The position numbers and the translations under genes were made by a program. Below are positions 7,581 through 15,220 of a stretch of DNA of 40,828 nt, piece after piece. This DNA comes from Anaerotalea alkaliphila (lineage in GTDB: Bacteria; Bacillota; Clostridia; Lachnospirales; Vallitaleaceae): positions 1 to 40,828 of the forward strand of contig NZ_JAAEEH010000027.1 in the NCBI RefSeq assembly GCF_010179735.1, given 5' to 3'. Position 1 is the first letter of the stretch. Each line of letters opens with the position of its first letter. The notes under the pieces were generated by a model. The model searched no databases. It was not told the origin of the DNA and saw only the letters and a program-made list of their open reading frames with translations.

Positions 7581-8588
7581 CTATGGAAGTTCCTGCAGGG
7601 ATTTGAAGCGGTATCCTTCCCTGCGCAATCCGTCGATCATTTCGCCCAGTGCTTCGGTGTTGGAGCTGGAAACCGCATGGAGCAGGATGATGGCTCCTGC
7701 GTGATGGTTGTCCATGACATGCCGATAGGCAACCTCTGCCCCGGGCTGGCTGTTCACGTCCCAATCCTTATATGCCATGCTCCAGAAGATGGTCTTGTAG
7801 CCTTCCTGACGAACCAATTCCAGGACACGCTGGCTGTACTCTCCCATCGGCGGCCTGAAAAACGGATCCATCCTTTGCCCCGTCACATCGGCGAATGCCG
7901 CTTCCGTATCCTCCAGCTCCTTCCTAAGCTGTCCGTCGGTCAATCCTGGAAAACTGGGGTGGGTGGCAGAATGGTTGCCCACCACATGCCCTTCCTTGGA
8001 CATCCTCTCCACCAAATCAGGATTCGCCTTGATATAGGGTTTTGTCACAAAAAAAGCCGCTTTGACCCCCTTGTCCTTCAGGACATCCAGGATCTTCGGT
8101 GTGTACCCGTACTCATACCCCTCATCAAATGTCAGATAGACCACCTTTTCCTTAGTGTCCTCCAACCCATAGGCGCCATAGGCCCCCACATCGAAAGGGG
8201 TGTTGCCTGCGGCAGGCTTGTGGTCAGGATTTCTGCGGAAAGACCATCCTACCTTCTCGTTGCTCAAGACCCCCTCCCCGGAAACGGGTTCCGGTTCCGC
8301 CTCTTCCTCCACTTCCGTTGCCGGGGTTGGGGGGACAGGTTCCGGAACCTGCGTAGGGACGGGTTCCGGTGCCTGCGTAGGGACCGGTGCCGATTCCGGA
8401 ACGGGTTCCGTCCTTTCCACAGGTTTTTTCACTGGATCGGCCGAAGACGCCGGTCCGGGCAAGGGCAGGACAACAGACTGTCCCGTTTCCCCCTCACATG
8501 CGGAAATCGCAGCAATGATCACCAAGATGGCCACGAACAGGGACGCCGCCTTGACCGTCTTCTTGTCTTTCTTTTTTTTCCTTGCCAT
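7581..8588 (-). CDS. PdaA-like polysaccharide deacetylase, predicted lipoprotein
   Basis: A 335-residue NodB-type deacetylase. The catalytic domain (about 130-335) has YLTFDEGYEYGYTPKILD (metal-binding Asp), GNHSATHPSF (metal-binding His), RPPMGEYS and a C-terminal IILLHAVSS motif. TFDEGYEYGYTPKIL is characteristic of PdaA, which deacetylates N-acetylmuramate in peptidoglycan during muramic delta-lactam formation. The N-terminus is Lys-rich, then hydrophobic, ending in ISAC, a plausible lipobox with Cys31, followed by a Pro/Val/Glu linker with near-repeats (PVPTQAPEPVPTQVPEPVPP) that could span cell wall. The ATG follows GGGAGG by 5 bases. The upstream region has only a -10-like element (TATAAT on the minus strand near 8620-8628). 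Confidence 0.87.
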   Translation of the reverse strand: MARKKKKDKKTVKAASLFVAILVIIAAISACEGETGQSVVLPLPGPASSADPVKKPVERTEPVPESAPVPTQAPEPVPTQVPEPVPPTPATEVEEEAEPEPVSGEGVLSNEKVGWSFRRNPDHKPAAGNTPFDVGAYGAYGLEDTKEKVVYLTFDEGYEYGYTPKILDVLKDKGVKAAFFVTKPYIKANPDLVERMSKEGHVVGNHSATHPSFPGLTDGQLRKELEDTEAAFADVTGQRMDPFFRPPMGEYSQRVLELVRQEGYKTIFWSMAYKDWDVNSQPGAEVAYRHVMDNHHAGAIILLHAVSSSNTEALGEMIDGLRREGYRFKSLQELP

Positions 8589-8668
8589 AATGTCCTCCCT
8601 TCCATCCATCTTTAACCATTATAATACGCCATTCTCCATAGCGCCACCCGCACTGCCAAAAAGAAAGG

Positions 8669-8690
8669 GGAAGTACAGGAAAAGACCGGC
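8669..8690. terminator. Left arm of a split palindromic terminator
   Basis: These 22 bp are the exact reverse complement of 9387-9408. Removing the IS element and one copy of its target duplication rejoins the arms into a 48-bp palindrome with a 22-bp perfect stem and a GGTT loop. The inner part, GACCGGC-GGTT-GCCGGTC followed by TTTT, reads as an intrinsic terminator in both directions. It originally separated fabZ from the deacetylase gene. Confidence 0.75.
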
Positions 8691-8697
8691 GGTTGCC
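8688..8697. repeat. Target-site duplication, left copy
   Basis: GGCGGTTGCC, repeated in the same orientation at 9380-9389 directly outside the inverted repeats of the IS remnant. Ten to twelve base pairs is the usual duplication size for IS4-type elements. The sequence is the loop and top of the stem of the interrupted palindrome. Confidence 0.85.
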
Positions 8698-8722
8698 CAA
8701 TGTCATTAAGTTAAGAAATTAG

Positions 8723-8759
8723 AAAAGCCCTATATCAGTAACTGATATAGGGCTTTTTT
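8723..8759. terminator. Terminator hairpin inside the IS left end
   Basis: A 17-bp perfect stem (8723-8739 with 8741-8757) topped by a minimal loop, flanked by A's on one side and T's on the other, so it can stop transcription in both directions. IS elements often carry such hairpins to block read-through from outside into the transposase gene. Confidence 0.7.
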
Positions 8760-8775
8760 CTTTGTAATAAATTTC

Positions 8776-9221
8776 ATGAAACACTTGACAAATCACTCAA
8801 AAAATGTGGCGAAGCTCCTTGAATATAGCTTGTTTCAAGGAGGACATTGCATGGAAAAGACTTTTCAAGAAAGCGAAAACTGGACTTTGAAACCTTCATG
8901 AAGTTCTCGCTGGGAATGTCTGGCAAATCAATGAATAAGGAGATTCTGGATTTCTTTAACTTCTCAACTGACAGCCCGAGCAACGCTGCATACAACCAAC
9001 AGCGTTCAAAAGTATTGCCAGAAGCCTTTGAATATCTGTTTCATGAATTTACTTCTAAGCTTCACGCAAATCGACATTTCCATGGCTATCGGCTAATTGC
9101 CTGTGATGGAAGCAATCTATCGATAGCTTCAAATTCCTTTGATTCTGAAACACGTGTAAAATCCAATCAATACAATGCAGAAGTTAACAGACTTCACCTT
9201 AAGCTTTTTACGATCTTATGA
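8776..9221 (+). pseudogene. Broken IS4-family transposase
   Basis: The reading frame begins at ATG 8776 (MKHLTNHSKNVAKLL...). It must shift frame near 8850 to continue as GKDFSRKRKLDFETFMKFSLGM and on to GYRLIACDGSNLSIAS, the segment around the first catalytic Asp of the DDE domain in IS4-type transposases. After ...VNRLHLKLFTIL a stop occurs where intact relatives continue for a further 200 or more residues. Two lesions are therefore visible: a frameshift near the start and a large internal or C-terminal deletion. A frame open from TTG 8847 gives only 124 residues. It cannot encode an active transposase. Confidence 0.82.
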
Positions 9222-9303
9222 ATCGCATTTTCAATTGTATATGTAAAATGGGCAGATGGCAATCTGTCTGTTTCTCATGTATGAAATTATATTCCAAATC
9301 ATA

Positions 9304-9355
9304 AAAAAAGAATCCTGAAGAAAAACTCATATGTTTCTTCTCAGAATTCTTTTTT
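9304..9355. terminator. Terminator hairpin inside the IS right end
   Basis: An imperfect hairpin with arms AAAAAAGAATCCTGAAGAAA and its near reverse complement ending in ATTCTTTTTT, one bulge, then a run of T's on the plus strand. It sits downstream of the transposase remnant and would be the transposase terminator. Confidence 0.6.
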
Positions 9356-9379
9356 GCTGCCATTAACTTAATGGCATTG

Positions 9380-9389
9380 GGCGGTTGCC
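9380..9389. repeat. Target-site duplication, right copy
   Basis: Second copy of GGCGGTTGCC, in the same orientation as 8688-8697, directly after the right inverted repeat of the IS remnant. Confidence 0.85.
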
Positions 9390-9408
9390 GGTCTTTTCCT
9401 GTACTTCC
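9387..9408. terminator. Right arm of the split palindromic terminator
   Basis: Exact reverse complement of 8669-8690. Its outer end shares one base with the fabZ stop codon, so this is where transcription of the fab operon was designed to end. With the arms about 700 bp apart, transcripts leaving fabZ no longer meet a compact hairpin here, though the IS's own end hairpin follows at once. Confidence 0.75.
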
Positions 9409-9833
9409 TATTCTCCGATGAAAAACTTCAACTCACATTCCGTTGCCAGCTCTTCACCCACATATGCTGCGGCCTTTCCCACTCCCATGGGGCCCCGTTG
9501 CTTTATGATTTCCACTTCCAGGCGCAACACATCGCCAGGAACCACTTTCCTTCTGAATTTGGCTCCGTCGATGCCGGCGAAGAAAGCGATTTTTCCCTTG
9601 TTATCCTCTTGGGACAGGAGCGCAACAGCTCCAGCCTGGGCAAGGGCTTCGATGATCAGAACACCCGGCATCACCGGCTCCTGGGGAAAATGCCCTTTAA
9701 AAAAATATTCGTTGAAGGTGACGCATTTGACGGCCACCGTTTTCTTTCCCGGCTCCAGCAGGTCGACCCTGTCCAGCAGAAGGAAGGGATCCCGATGGGG
9801 AAGGATTTCCTGAATCGCTTTGATGTCCAGCAT
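9408..9833 (-). CDS. fabZ: 3-hydroxyacyl-ACP dehydratase FabZ
   Basis: Dehydrates (3R)-hydroxyacyl-ACP to trans-2-enoyl-ACP in each elongation cycle. The 141 residues form a single hot-dog fold with catalytic His48 ([13 protein letters not shown]) and Glu62 ([10 protein letters not shown]), the normal FabZ pair; [13 protein letters not shown] is the N-terminal signature. The ATG is preceded by GGGGGAG 5 bases upstream, and the gap to fabF is only 11 bp. It is the last gene of the fab operon. The acetyl-CoA carboxylase genes that follow fabZ in many clostridia are absent. Confidence 0.96.
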   Translation of the reverse strand: MLDIKAIQEILPHRDPFLLLDRVDLLEPGKKTVAVKCVTFNEYFFKGHFPQEPVMPGVLIIEALAQAGAVALLSQEDNKGKIAFFAGIDGAKFRRKVVPGDVLRLEVEIIKQRGPMGVGKAAAYVGEELATECELKFFIGE

Positions 9834-9844
9834 TTGCACTCCCC

Positions 9845-11080
9845 CTATTCGAATTTCTTGAACAGCAGGGTGGCGTTGTGGCCTCCAAAGCCCAAGGAAT
9901 TGGAAAGCACATATTCCACAGGAACGGATCTGCCCACATTGGGCACATAATCCAGGTCGCAATCCTCATCTGGCGTGTCGTAGTTCATGGTCGGATGGAT
10001 GAACTGGTCCTGGATGGTCTTCACGCAGGCTGCTGCTTCCACTGCCCCGGCCGCCCCCAGAAGATGTCCAATCATGGATTTCGTTGAACTTACCGGAATG
10101 CTTTTCGCCTGCTCCCCAAACACGGACTTGATTGCCTGCGTTTCGAACTTGTCGTTGTACGGGGTGCTTGTTCCGTGGGCGTTGATGTAGGAAATCTGGT
10201 CGTTGCGGACACCCGCTTCTTCCATCGCAAGCTTCATCGCCCTGGCGGCCCCGTCTCCGGATGGGTCGGGGGATGTCTGGTGGAATGCGTCACAGGTGGC
10301 GCCATAGCCTACGATTTCAGCCAAAATGGCGGCCCCGCGCTTCTGGGCATGCTCCAGGGACTCCAGGACAAGAACGCCTGCCCCTTCTCCCATAACGAAG
10401 CCGTCCCTGTCCTTGTCGAAAGGTCTGGAGGCCTTGTCCGGATCCGGATTGGTGCTGAGGGCTGTCAGATTGGTGAATCCCGCAAGGCCCAGCGGCACGA
10501 TGGACGCCTCGGTCCCTCCCGCAAGCATGATGTCTCCGTATCCGTGTTTGATGGCCCGAAACGCCTCTCCAATGGAATGGGTACCGCTGGCGCAAGCCGT
10601 CACCACGTTGGTGCAGACTCCCTTGCAGTTGAATTCGATGGCCACATTTCCCGCTGCCATGTTGGTGATGATCCTGGGAATCAACGTGGGGGAAACTCTG
10701 GAAGGGCCCTTTGACAGCAACTTCTGTTCTTCCTCTTCGATGGTTCCCAGGCCGCCGATTCCGGAACCAAGCACCACACCCATGCGGTAGGGGTCCACGG
10801 CCTCAAAATCGATCTTCGCATCCTCCACCGCCTGCTTGGCGGCAGCCACCGCATACTGGGTGAACTCGTCCATCTTCTTCGCCGTCTTCCGGTCCATATA
10901 ATCCTGGGCCTTGAAATCCTTCAGCTCCGCCGCGACTTTCACACCGAACGCAGCGGTGTCGAACTTGGTGATCATGCCGAAGCCCTTGACTCCCGCCCTT
11001 ATGTTCTTCCAAAATTCCTCTACGGAATTTCCTACGGGAGAAACCACTCCCAATCCTGTGACGACAACTCTTCTTTCCAT
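9845..11080 (-). CDS. fabF: 3-oxoacyl-ACP synthase II (FabF)
   Basis: Condenses malonyl-ACP with acyl-ACP in chain elongation. The 411 residues match the family. The catalytic triad is complete: Cys163 (TACASGTHS), His302 ([11 protein letters not shown]) and His339 ([12 protein letters not shown]). The ATG has AAAGGGG 8 bases upstream; a TTG two codons earlier is less likely. It lies 18 bp downstream of fabG. Confidence 0.97.
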   Translation of the reverse strand: MERRVVVTGLGVVSPVGNSVEEFWKNIRAGVKGFGMITKFDTAAFGVKVAAELKDFKAQDYMDRKTAKKMDEFTQYAVAAAKQAVEDAKIDFEAVDPYRMGVVLGSGIGGLGTIEEEEQKLLSKGPSRVSPTLIPRIITNMAAGNVAIEFNCKGVCTNVVTACASGTHSIGEAFRAIKHGYGDIMLAGGTEASIVPLGLAGFTNLTALSTNPDPDKASRPFDKDRDGFVMGEGAGVLVLESLEHAQKRGAAILAEIVGYGATCDAFHQTSPDPSGDGAARAMKLAMEEAGVRNDQISYINAHGTSTPYNDKFETQAIKSVFGEQAKSIPVSSTKSMIGHLLGAAGAVEAAACVKTIQDQFIHPTMNYDTPDEDCDLDYVPNVGRSVPVEYVLSNSLGFGGHNATLLFKKFE

Positions 11081-11098
11081 GGTCAAATCCCCTTTCGA

Positions 11099-11848
11099 TT
11101 ACATGGTCATTCCACCGTCTACGGCGATGGTCTGTCCAGTAATGTAGTTTGCTTTGTCGGATGCCAGAAAAACAACTGCATTTGCCACATCTTCCGGCTC
11201 GCCCAAACCGCTCATGGGGATTTTTTTCAAGATTTCCTCCCGGATGGATTCCGGCAGGTTTTCCGTCATGTCCGTCTTGATGAAACCGGGGGCTACCGCA
11301 TTTACCGTAATGTTCCTGCCGGCAAACTCCCTGGCCAACGATTTCGTCAACCCGATGACACCCGCTTTGGATGCGGCATAGTTGGCTTGACCCACATTGC
11401 CCACCAATCCGATGACGGATGTGATGTTGATGATCTTCCCTTGGCGCCTTTTCAGCATGGACTTTGAAACCGCCTTGATGCAGTTGAAGGTCCCCTTCAA
11501 ATTTATTTCCATAACCTGGTCGAAATCTTCCTCCGTCATGCGCAGCATCAGCTGGTCTTTCGTGATTCCCGCATTGTTCACCAGCAGAAGGATATCGCCG
11601 TATGTCTTCTGGATTTCACCCATCCGCTCCTGGACTTCCTGGAAATCCCCGATGTTGAACTGTGCCAAAGCACCCTGTCCACCGGCTTTCCGGATTTCCT
11701 CCAGTGTTCCTTGGGCCATGGCCTCGTTGCCTCTATAGTTGACGACTACAAAATAACCTTCCTTTGCCAATCCGATGGCAATGGATTTTCCAATCCCCCT
11801 GCTTGCACCGGTGACCAGGGCCACTTTGTTTTTGTCCATGTTTTCCAT
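11099..11848 (-). CDS. fabG: 3-oxoacyl-ACP reductase FabG
   Basis: NADPH-dependent short-chain dehydrogenase reducing 3-ketoacyl-ACP. With the chosen start it has 249 residues: GASRGIG cofactor loop at 14-20, NNAG near 91-94, and catalytic Ser144, Tyr157 and Lys161 (YAASK). Three in-frame ATGs compete. The one at 11857 forms an ATGA overlap with the fabD stop but sits one base after GGAGG. The one at 11848 has GGAGG 10 bases upstream and is preferred. The one at 11839 is also possible. FabD and FabG are in any case translationally linked. Confidence 0.95.
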   Translation of the reverse strand: MENMDKNKVALVTGASRGIGKSIAIGLAKEGYFVVVNYRGNEAMAQGTLEEIRKAGGQGALAQFNIGDFQEVQERMGEIQKTYGDILLLVNNAGITKDQLMLRMTEEDFDQVMEINLKGTFNCIKAVSKSMLKRRQGKIINITSVIGLVGNVGQANYAASKAGVIGLTKSLAREFAGRNITVNAVAPGFIKTDMTENLPESIREEILKKIPMSGLGEPEDVANAVVFLASDKANYITGQTIAVDGGMTM

Positions 11849-11853
11849 CTCCG

Positions 11854-12777
11854 TCATGCCTCCAGATTTGATTTCAACGCTTCCAAGGAAGCCAAATCGG
11901 ATACACTGTACACCTTGGCCTTCCGGTCGATTTTTTTGATCAGGCCGGCCAACGTGTTGCCGGGGCCTATTTCAATGAATGTATCCACACCGCAAGCAAT
12001 CATTTCCAGCACGCTTTCTTCCCAGCGCACGGAAGCCTTGACCTGCTCCACCAGGAGCGGAGCCACTTCCCCCTTGTTGTGGACATATCCCGCTGTAACA
12101 TTGCTGACATAGGGAACCGTGAAGTCCTTGAACGCAACTCCTTGGAGTTCTTCTTCCATCTTGTGGGAAGCCTCCGACATGAGACTGGAATGGAATGCGC
12201 CGCTGACGGTCAGGGGGACCACCTTGATTCCCATCTCGTCAAAATGCCTGTAGCTGCTCTCCAATGCCATGACTTCTCCGGAAATGACGATCTGCTGGGA
12301 ATTGTTGTAGTTCGCGATTTCCAGCACCCCATTCACCTTTTCAATTACCGCATGGATGGCTTCCTTTGTTGCGCGAAGCACAGCCGCCATGGAACCCTTT
12401 GTATTCTTGGCCGCCTGCTCCATGTACATGCCTCTCTTGCGCACCAATGTCACGGCCTCCTTGAATTCCATAGCGCCGTTGGCAACCAGTGCGGAATATT
12501 CGCCCAAGCTCAGGCCGGCAACCACATCGGGCTTCACACCAATACTTTCCACAGCTTTCAACAACGCAACGGAAACAGCCAGCAGTGCGGGTTGTGTATA
12601 CTCTGTTTGATGGATTTGATCGTTCTCTTCAAAGCATACCTTGGCAAGATCAAAATCCAGCACAGATGCGGCCTCGTCGAATACCACCTTGCTTTCTTCA
12701 AAGTTTTGGATCACTTCCTGTCCCATGCCGACACATTGCGCGCCTTGTCCTGGAAATATGAATGCTGTTTTGCCCAT
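11854..12777 (-). CDS. fabD: Malonyl-CoA:ACP transacylase FabD
   Basis: Loads malonyl groups onto ACP. The 307 residues start with FIFPGQGAQ and carry the nucleophile Ser90 in GLSLGEYSAL and His196 in VSGAFHSSLM, the catalytic pair of the family. AAGGAGG lies 10 bases before the ATG. Its stop overlaps an ATG of fabG as ATGA, and it follows fabK by about 30 bp. Confidence 0.96.
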   Translation of the reverse strand: MGKTAFIFPGQGAQCVGMGQEVIQNFEESKVVFDEAASVLDFDLAKVCFEENDQIHQTEYTQPALLAVSVALLKAVESIGVKPDVVAGLSLGEYSALVANGAMEFKEAVTLVRKRGMYMEQAAKNTKGSMAAVLRATKEAIHAVIEKVNGVLEIANYNNSQQIVISGEVMALESSYRHFDEMGIKVVPLTVSGAFHSSLMSEASHKMEEELQGVAFKDFTVPYVSNVTAGYVHNKGEVAPLLVEQVKASVRWEESVLEMIACGVDTFIEIGPGNTLAGLIKKIDRKAKVYSVSDLASLEALKSNLEA

Positions 12778-12804
12778 AATCTCATTGCCTCCTTCGTACG
12801 GATC

Positions 12805-13743
12805 CTACCATGCAATCTTTGAAAATTTCTTGACTTCCTCAACACCCGCAAACAAATCTTCGATGATTTCCTTGCAGGTCTGTTCTTTGTTCACCAATCC
12901 TGCAATTTGCCCCGCCATCACGGAGCCATAATGCATGTCTCCATCCACGACGGCGTTGCGCAGGGAACCAGCCCCCAGCGCTTCCAGTTTTTCGGCGGAA
13001 GCGAACTCCCGCTCCAATTTCAGAAACTGCCTTGTCAGCTTGTTCTTCAAAGACCGCACAGGATGACCTGTCGTCCTTCCTGTGACATCCGTATCGATGT
13101 CCTTCGCCTTGATTACCTTGTGCTTGTAGTTCTGGTGGACGACACATTCCTTGGCCACGATGAACCGTGTGCCTACTTGGATCGCATCCGCTCCCAGCGC
13201 AAAAGCCGCAACAACACCTCTGGAGTCGCCAATGCCTCCTGCCGCTATGACCGGTATGGAAACGCTGTCCACCACTTGGGGAATCAGTGTCATGGTCGTG
13301 AGCTCTCCGATATGTCCGCCGGCCTCGCAGCCTTCAGCGATGACCGCGTCCGCTCCCGCCCTTTCCATCATCTTGGCCAGGGCCGTGGAAGCGACCACCG
13401 GAATCACCTTGATTCCGTTCGCTTTCCACTTCGCCATGTATTTCGAAGGGTCGCCTGCGCCTGTGGTTACAACCGGAACACCTTCGTCAATGACCATCTG
13501 GGCCACTTCCTCCGCATTGGCGCTGAGCAGCATGACATTCACGCCAAAAGGTTTGTCTGTCATTTCTTTGGTCTTTCTGATTTCATTTCTGACCACTTCC
13601 GTAGGCGCATTGGCTGCGGCAATGATGCCCAAGCCCCCTGCATTGGATACGGCCGCAGCCAGGTTGTGTTCCGCAACCCAAGCCATTCCACCTTGAAAAA
13701 TGGGATATTCAATTCCCAATAGCTGTGTGATTCTTGTCTCCAA
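12805..13743 (-). CDS. fabK: Enoyl-ACP reductase II (FMN-dependent FabK)
   Basis: Last reduction of the elongation cycle, using FMN and NAD(P)H. The 312 residues form a TIM barrel of the nitronate-monooxygenase/FabK type: YPIFQGGMAWVA at the N-terminus, IAEGCEAGGHIGE, IAAGGIGDSRGVVAAFALGADAIQVGTRF for phosphate binding. FabK enzymes are typically insensitive to triclosan, unlike FabI, and no fabI is in the window. The start is taken as TTG 9 bases after AGGAG; the ATG at 13752 abuts that Shine-Dalgarno directly and could hardly be used. Confidence 0.95.
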   Translation of the reverse strand: METRITQLLGIEYPIFQGGMAWVAEHNLAAAVSNAGGLGIIAAANAPTEVVRNEIRKTKEMTDKPFGVNVMLLSANAEEVAQMVIDEGVPVVTTGAGDPSKYMAKWKANGIKVIPVVASTALAKMMERAGADAVIAEGCEAGGHIGELTTMTLIPQVVDSVSIPVIAAGGIGDSRGVVAAFALGADAIQVGTRFIVAKECVVHQNYKHKVIKAKDIDTDVTGRTTGHPVRSLKNKLTRQFLKLEREFASAEKLEALGAGSLRNAVVDGDMHYGSVMAGQIAGLVNKEQTCKEIIEDLFAGVEEVKKFSKIAW

Positions 13744-13755
13744 AGGTATCATCTC

Positions 13756-13983
13756 CTAGCTGTTTGCTTCGATATAATCCAAAGCGCTTTTTACCGTCTT
13801 GATGTTCACAAGTTCCTCGTTGGGAATCGTTACGCCAAAAGTGTCTTCAATGGACATGACCAATTCGAACAGATCCAAGGAATCCGCACCCAGGTCATCC
13901 GCAAAGCTTGCTTCCAATGTCACTTCATCTTCTTCTACGCCCAATTCTTCTACGATGATCTCTTTCAATTTGTCAAAATTCAT
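13756..13983 (-). CDS. acpP: Acyl carrier protein
   Basis: A 75-residue acidic four-helix carrier with the phosphopantetheine attachment site Ser35 in [15 protein letters not shown]. The second of two close ATGs is used because AGGAGG lies 8 bases before it and only 2 before the first. It sits between fabH and fabK, its usual clostridial position, and would be strongly expressed from the fab promoter. Confidence 0.96.
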   Translation of the reverse strand: MNFDKLKEIIVEELGVEEDEVTLEASFADDLGADSLDLFELVMSIEDTFGVTIPNEELVNIKTVKSALDYIEANS

Positions 13984-14053
13984 TTTCATATCCTCCTGGA
14001 ATTGTTGTTTTATTTCATATGGCGGGCACGTTGGCTCCAGCCATAGGTTTGCG

Positions 14054-15016
14054 TTAAAATTGGATCAGGGCTGCCGCATAGGTAAGGCCTGCTCCGAAGC
14101 CCGCCACGACGGCCTTCTTTCCTTCCAGTGCCCCGCTTCTCCACAATTCGTCCAATCCGATGGGGATGGTGGCTGCGGAAGTGTTCCCATACTTGTCGAT
14201 GTTCACATAAAATTTTTCCGGATCCTGCCGCAAGGTCTTTGCGATTTTGCTGATGATCCTTTCGTTGGCCTGGTGGAGCATGTACACATCCACATCCTCT
14301 GGAGCCGCTTGGTTCCGGCCCATCAGTTCTTCGATGCACTCCGGCACCTTCTTCACCGCAAACTGGAAAACCTCCCGGCCATCCATGCGCAGGGTGTGTT
14401 CCTCTTCCTGCCGGTAGAAGGGGGTGTCGTTGTGCCTGATTTTGGAAACCAGCACATCATAGTCCTTGCCGATGGCTTTGCACAGGACATCCTGGACGCC
14501 TGGGGTTTCGGATGCCTCCAGAACCACGGCTCCGGCTCCGTCTCCAAACAGGACACAGGTGCCTCGGTCCTCCCAATCCACCAGCTGGCTCAGCTTTTCC
14601 ACGCCCACCAGCAGGGCCTTTTGGTACTTCCCGCTTTGAATGTACTGGGCGGCGATGTCCAGGGAGTAGACAAATCCGGAACATGCTGCATTGATGTCAA
14701 AACACATCGCCTTGTCCGCACCGATTTCCCCTTGCACCAGACAGGCGATGGACGGCATGGAATACTCCGAGGAGACTGTAGCCACAACCACCAGGTCCAG
14801 CTCTTCCGGACCCACACCCGCCGCCTCCAGGGCCTGCAGACCGGCTTTGGCCGCCATCTGATAGGTCTTCTCGTCAACGGCGATCATCCGTTGCCGGATT
14901 CCTGTCCTGGAATGGATCCATTCATCTGATGTATCGACATATGCAGCCAAGGCTTCATTGGTCAGTACGGTATCCGGCAGGTATCTTCCTGTACCGGTAA
15001 TCTTTGCAAATGTCAT
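14054..15016 (-). CDS. fabH: 3-oxoacyl-ACP synthase III (FabH)
   Basis: Starts fatty acid synthesis by condensing an acyl-CoA primer with malonyl-ACP. 320 residues with the full Cys112 ([11 protein letters not shown]), His248 (MLHQANERI), Asn278 (YGNTSAAT) triad. The ATG has AGGAGG 5 bases upstream; a TTG codon just before is not needed. It is the first gene of the operon, with the promoter and two operators in the 100 bp upstream. FabH primer choice largely sets the straight/branched fatty acid balance, which cannot be read from sequence alone. Confidence 0.97.
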   Translation of the reverse strand: MTFAKITGTGRYLPDTVLTNEALAAYVDTSDEWIHSRTGIRQRMIAVDEKTYQMAAKAGLQALEAAGVGPEELDLVVVATVSSEYSMPSIACLVQGEIGADKAMCFDINAACSGFVYSLDIAAQYIQSGKYQKALLVGVEKLSQLVDWEDRGTCVLFGDGAGAVVLEASETPGVQDVLCKAIGKDYDVLVSKIRHNDTPFYRQEEEHTLRMDGREVFQFAVKKVPECIEELMGRNQAAPEDVDVYMLHQANERIISKIAKTLRQDPEKFYVNIDKYGNTSAATIPIGLDELWRSGALEGKKAVVAGFGAGLTYAAALIQF

Positions 15017-15049
15017 CAATGCCTCCTAGATTTCTTGATCCACAATTAC

Positions 15050-15062
15050 TTTGATAATCAAA
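15050..15062. promoter_or_regulatory. FabT-type operator 1
   Basis: TTTGATAATCAAA, a near-perfect palindrome matching the core of the FabT site known from streptococci (TTTGATTATCAAA). It lies just downstream of the fab promoter, about 34 bp before the fabH start. Its centre is 21 bp, two helical turns, from that of operator 2. Confidence 0.75.
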
Positions 15063-15070
15063 ATAAAAAG

Positions 15071-15083
15071 TTTGATAGTCAAA
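15071..15083. promoter_or_regulatory. FabT-type operator 2
   Basis: TTTGATAGTCAAA, a second FabT-like palindrome, sharing its last base with the -10 hexamer of the fab promoter. A bound repressor here would block RNA polymerase. In streptococci FabT (a MarR-family protein) binds such sites with long-chain acyl-ACP as co-repressor. No MarR-family gene is in this window. Confidence 0.75.
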
Positions 15084-15111
15084 GTATATGCATAAATCAC
15101 CGTTTTGTCAA
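15083..15111 (-). promoter_or_regulatory. fab operon promoter
   Basis: On the minus strand: perfect -35 TTGACA (15106-15111), 17-bp spacer, -10 TATACT (15083-15088). It drives fabH through fabZ and is overlapped by the FabT-type palindromes. Confidence 0.87.
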
Positions 15112-15147
15112 GGTTTTCTAATGAAAAATTAATTCCTGTCTGTTGCA

Positions 15148-15193
15148 AATCTGGAGGATCATTGCTATCCTTAGGTTATGGCAACACGATAAC
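15148..15193 (+). promoter_or_regulatory. Weak promoter and inverted repeat before the DUF1700-like gene
   Basis: On the plus strand TTGCAA and TATCCT are separated by 17 bp and could be -35 and -10. Directly after lies GTTAT-N9-ATAAC (15175-15193), an inverted repeat that could be an operator. Both are suggestive only. Confidence 0.35.
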
Positions 15194-15220
15194 AAGAAGG
15201 TCCGACAGTGAGGTGGAGCA

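Larger units (their letters stand above)
8698..9379 (+). mobile_element. IS4-type insertion sequence remnant (682 bp)
   Basis: Bounded by 17-bp terminal inverted repeats, CAATGTCATTAAGTTAA on the left and CAATGCCATTAAGTTAA reading in from the right, with one mismatch. It is flanked by a 10-bp direct repeat. Inside are a strong hairpin at each end and the N-terminal part of an IS4-type transposase. Full IS4-family elements are around 1.4 kb or more, so the middle and C-terminal part of the transposase have been lost while both ends stayed intact. It could in principle still be moved by a related transposase elsewhere in the genome. Its A/T-richer composition differs from the neighbours. Confidence 0.85.

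Noticed and set aside
8296-8400. Tandem-repeat-like DNA, possible CRISPR or minisatellite
   Set aside because: It encodes the Pro-rich linker of the deacetylase in frame; repeats are short, imperfect and without spacers.
7119-8615. Long open frame of 498 codons on the plus strand
   Set aside because: It lies opposite the response regulator and deacetylase genes, lacks domain motifs and a Shine-Dalgarno, and its His/Pro/Arg-rich composition is that of an antisense shadow.
8669-9408. The outer 22-bp arms as long terminal inverted repeats of the IS
   Set aside because: The 10-bp direct repeat lies inside them, and the true element ends (CAATG...) are further in. The arms belong to the pre-existing hairpin.
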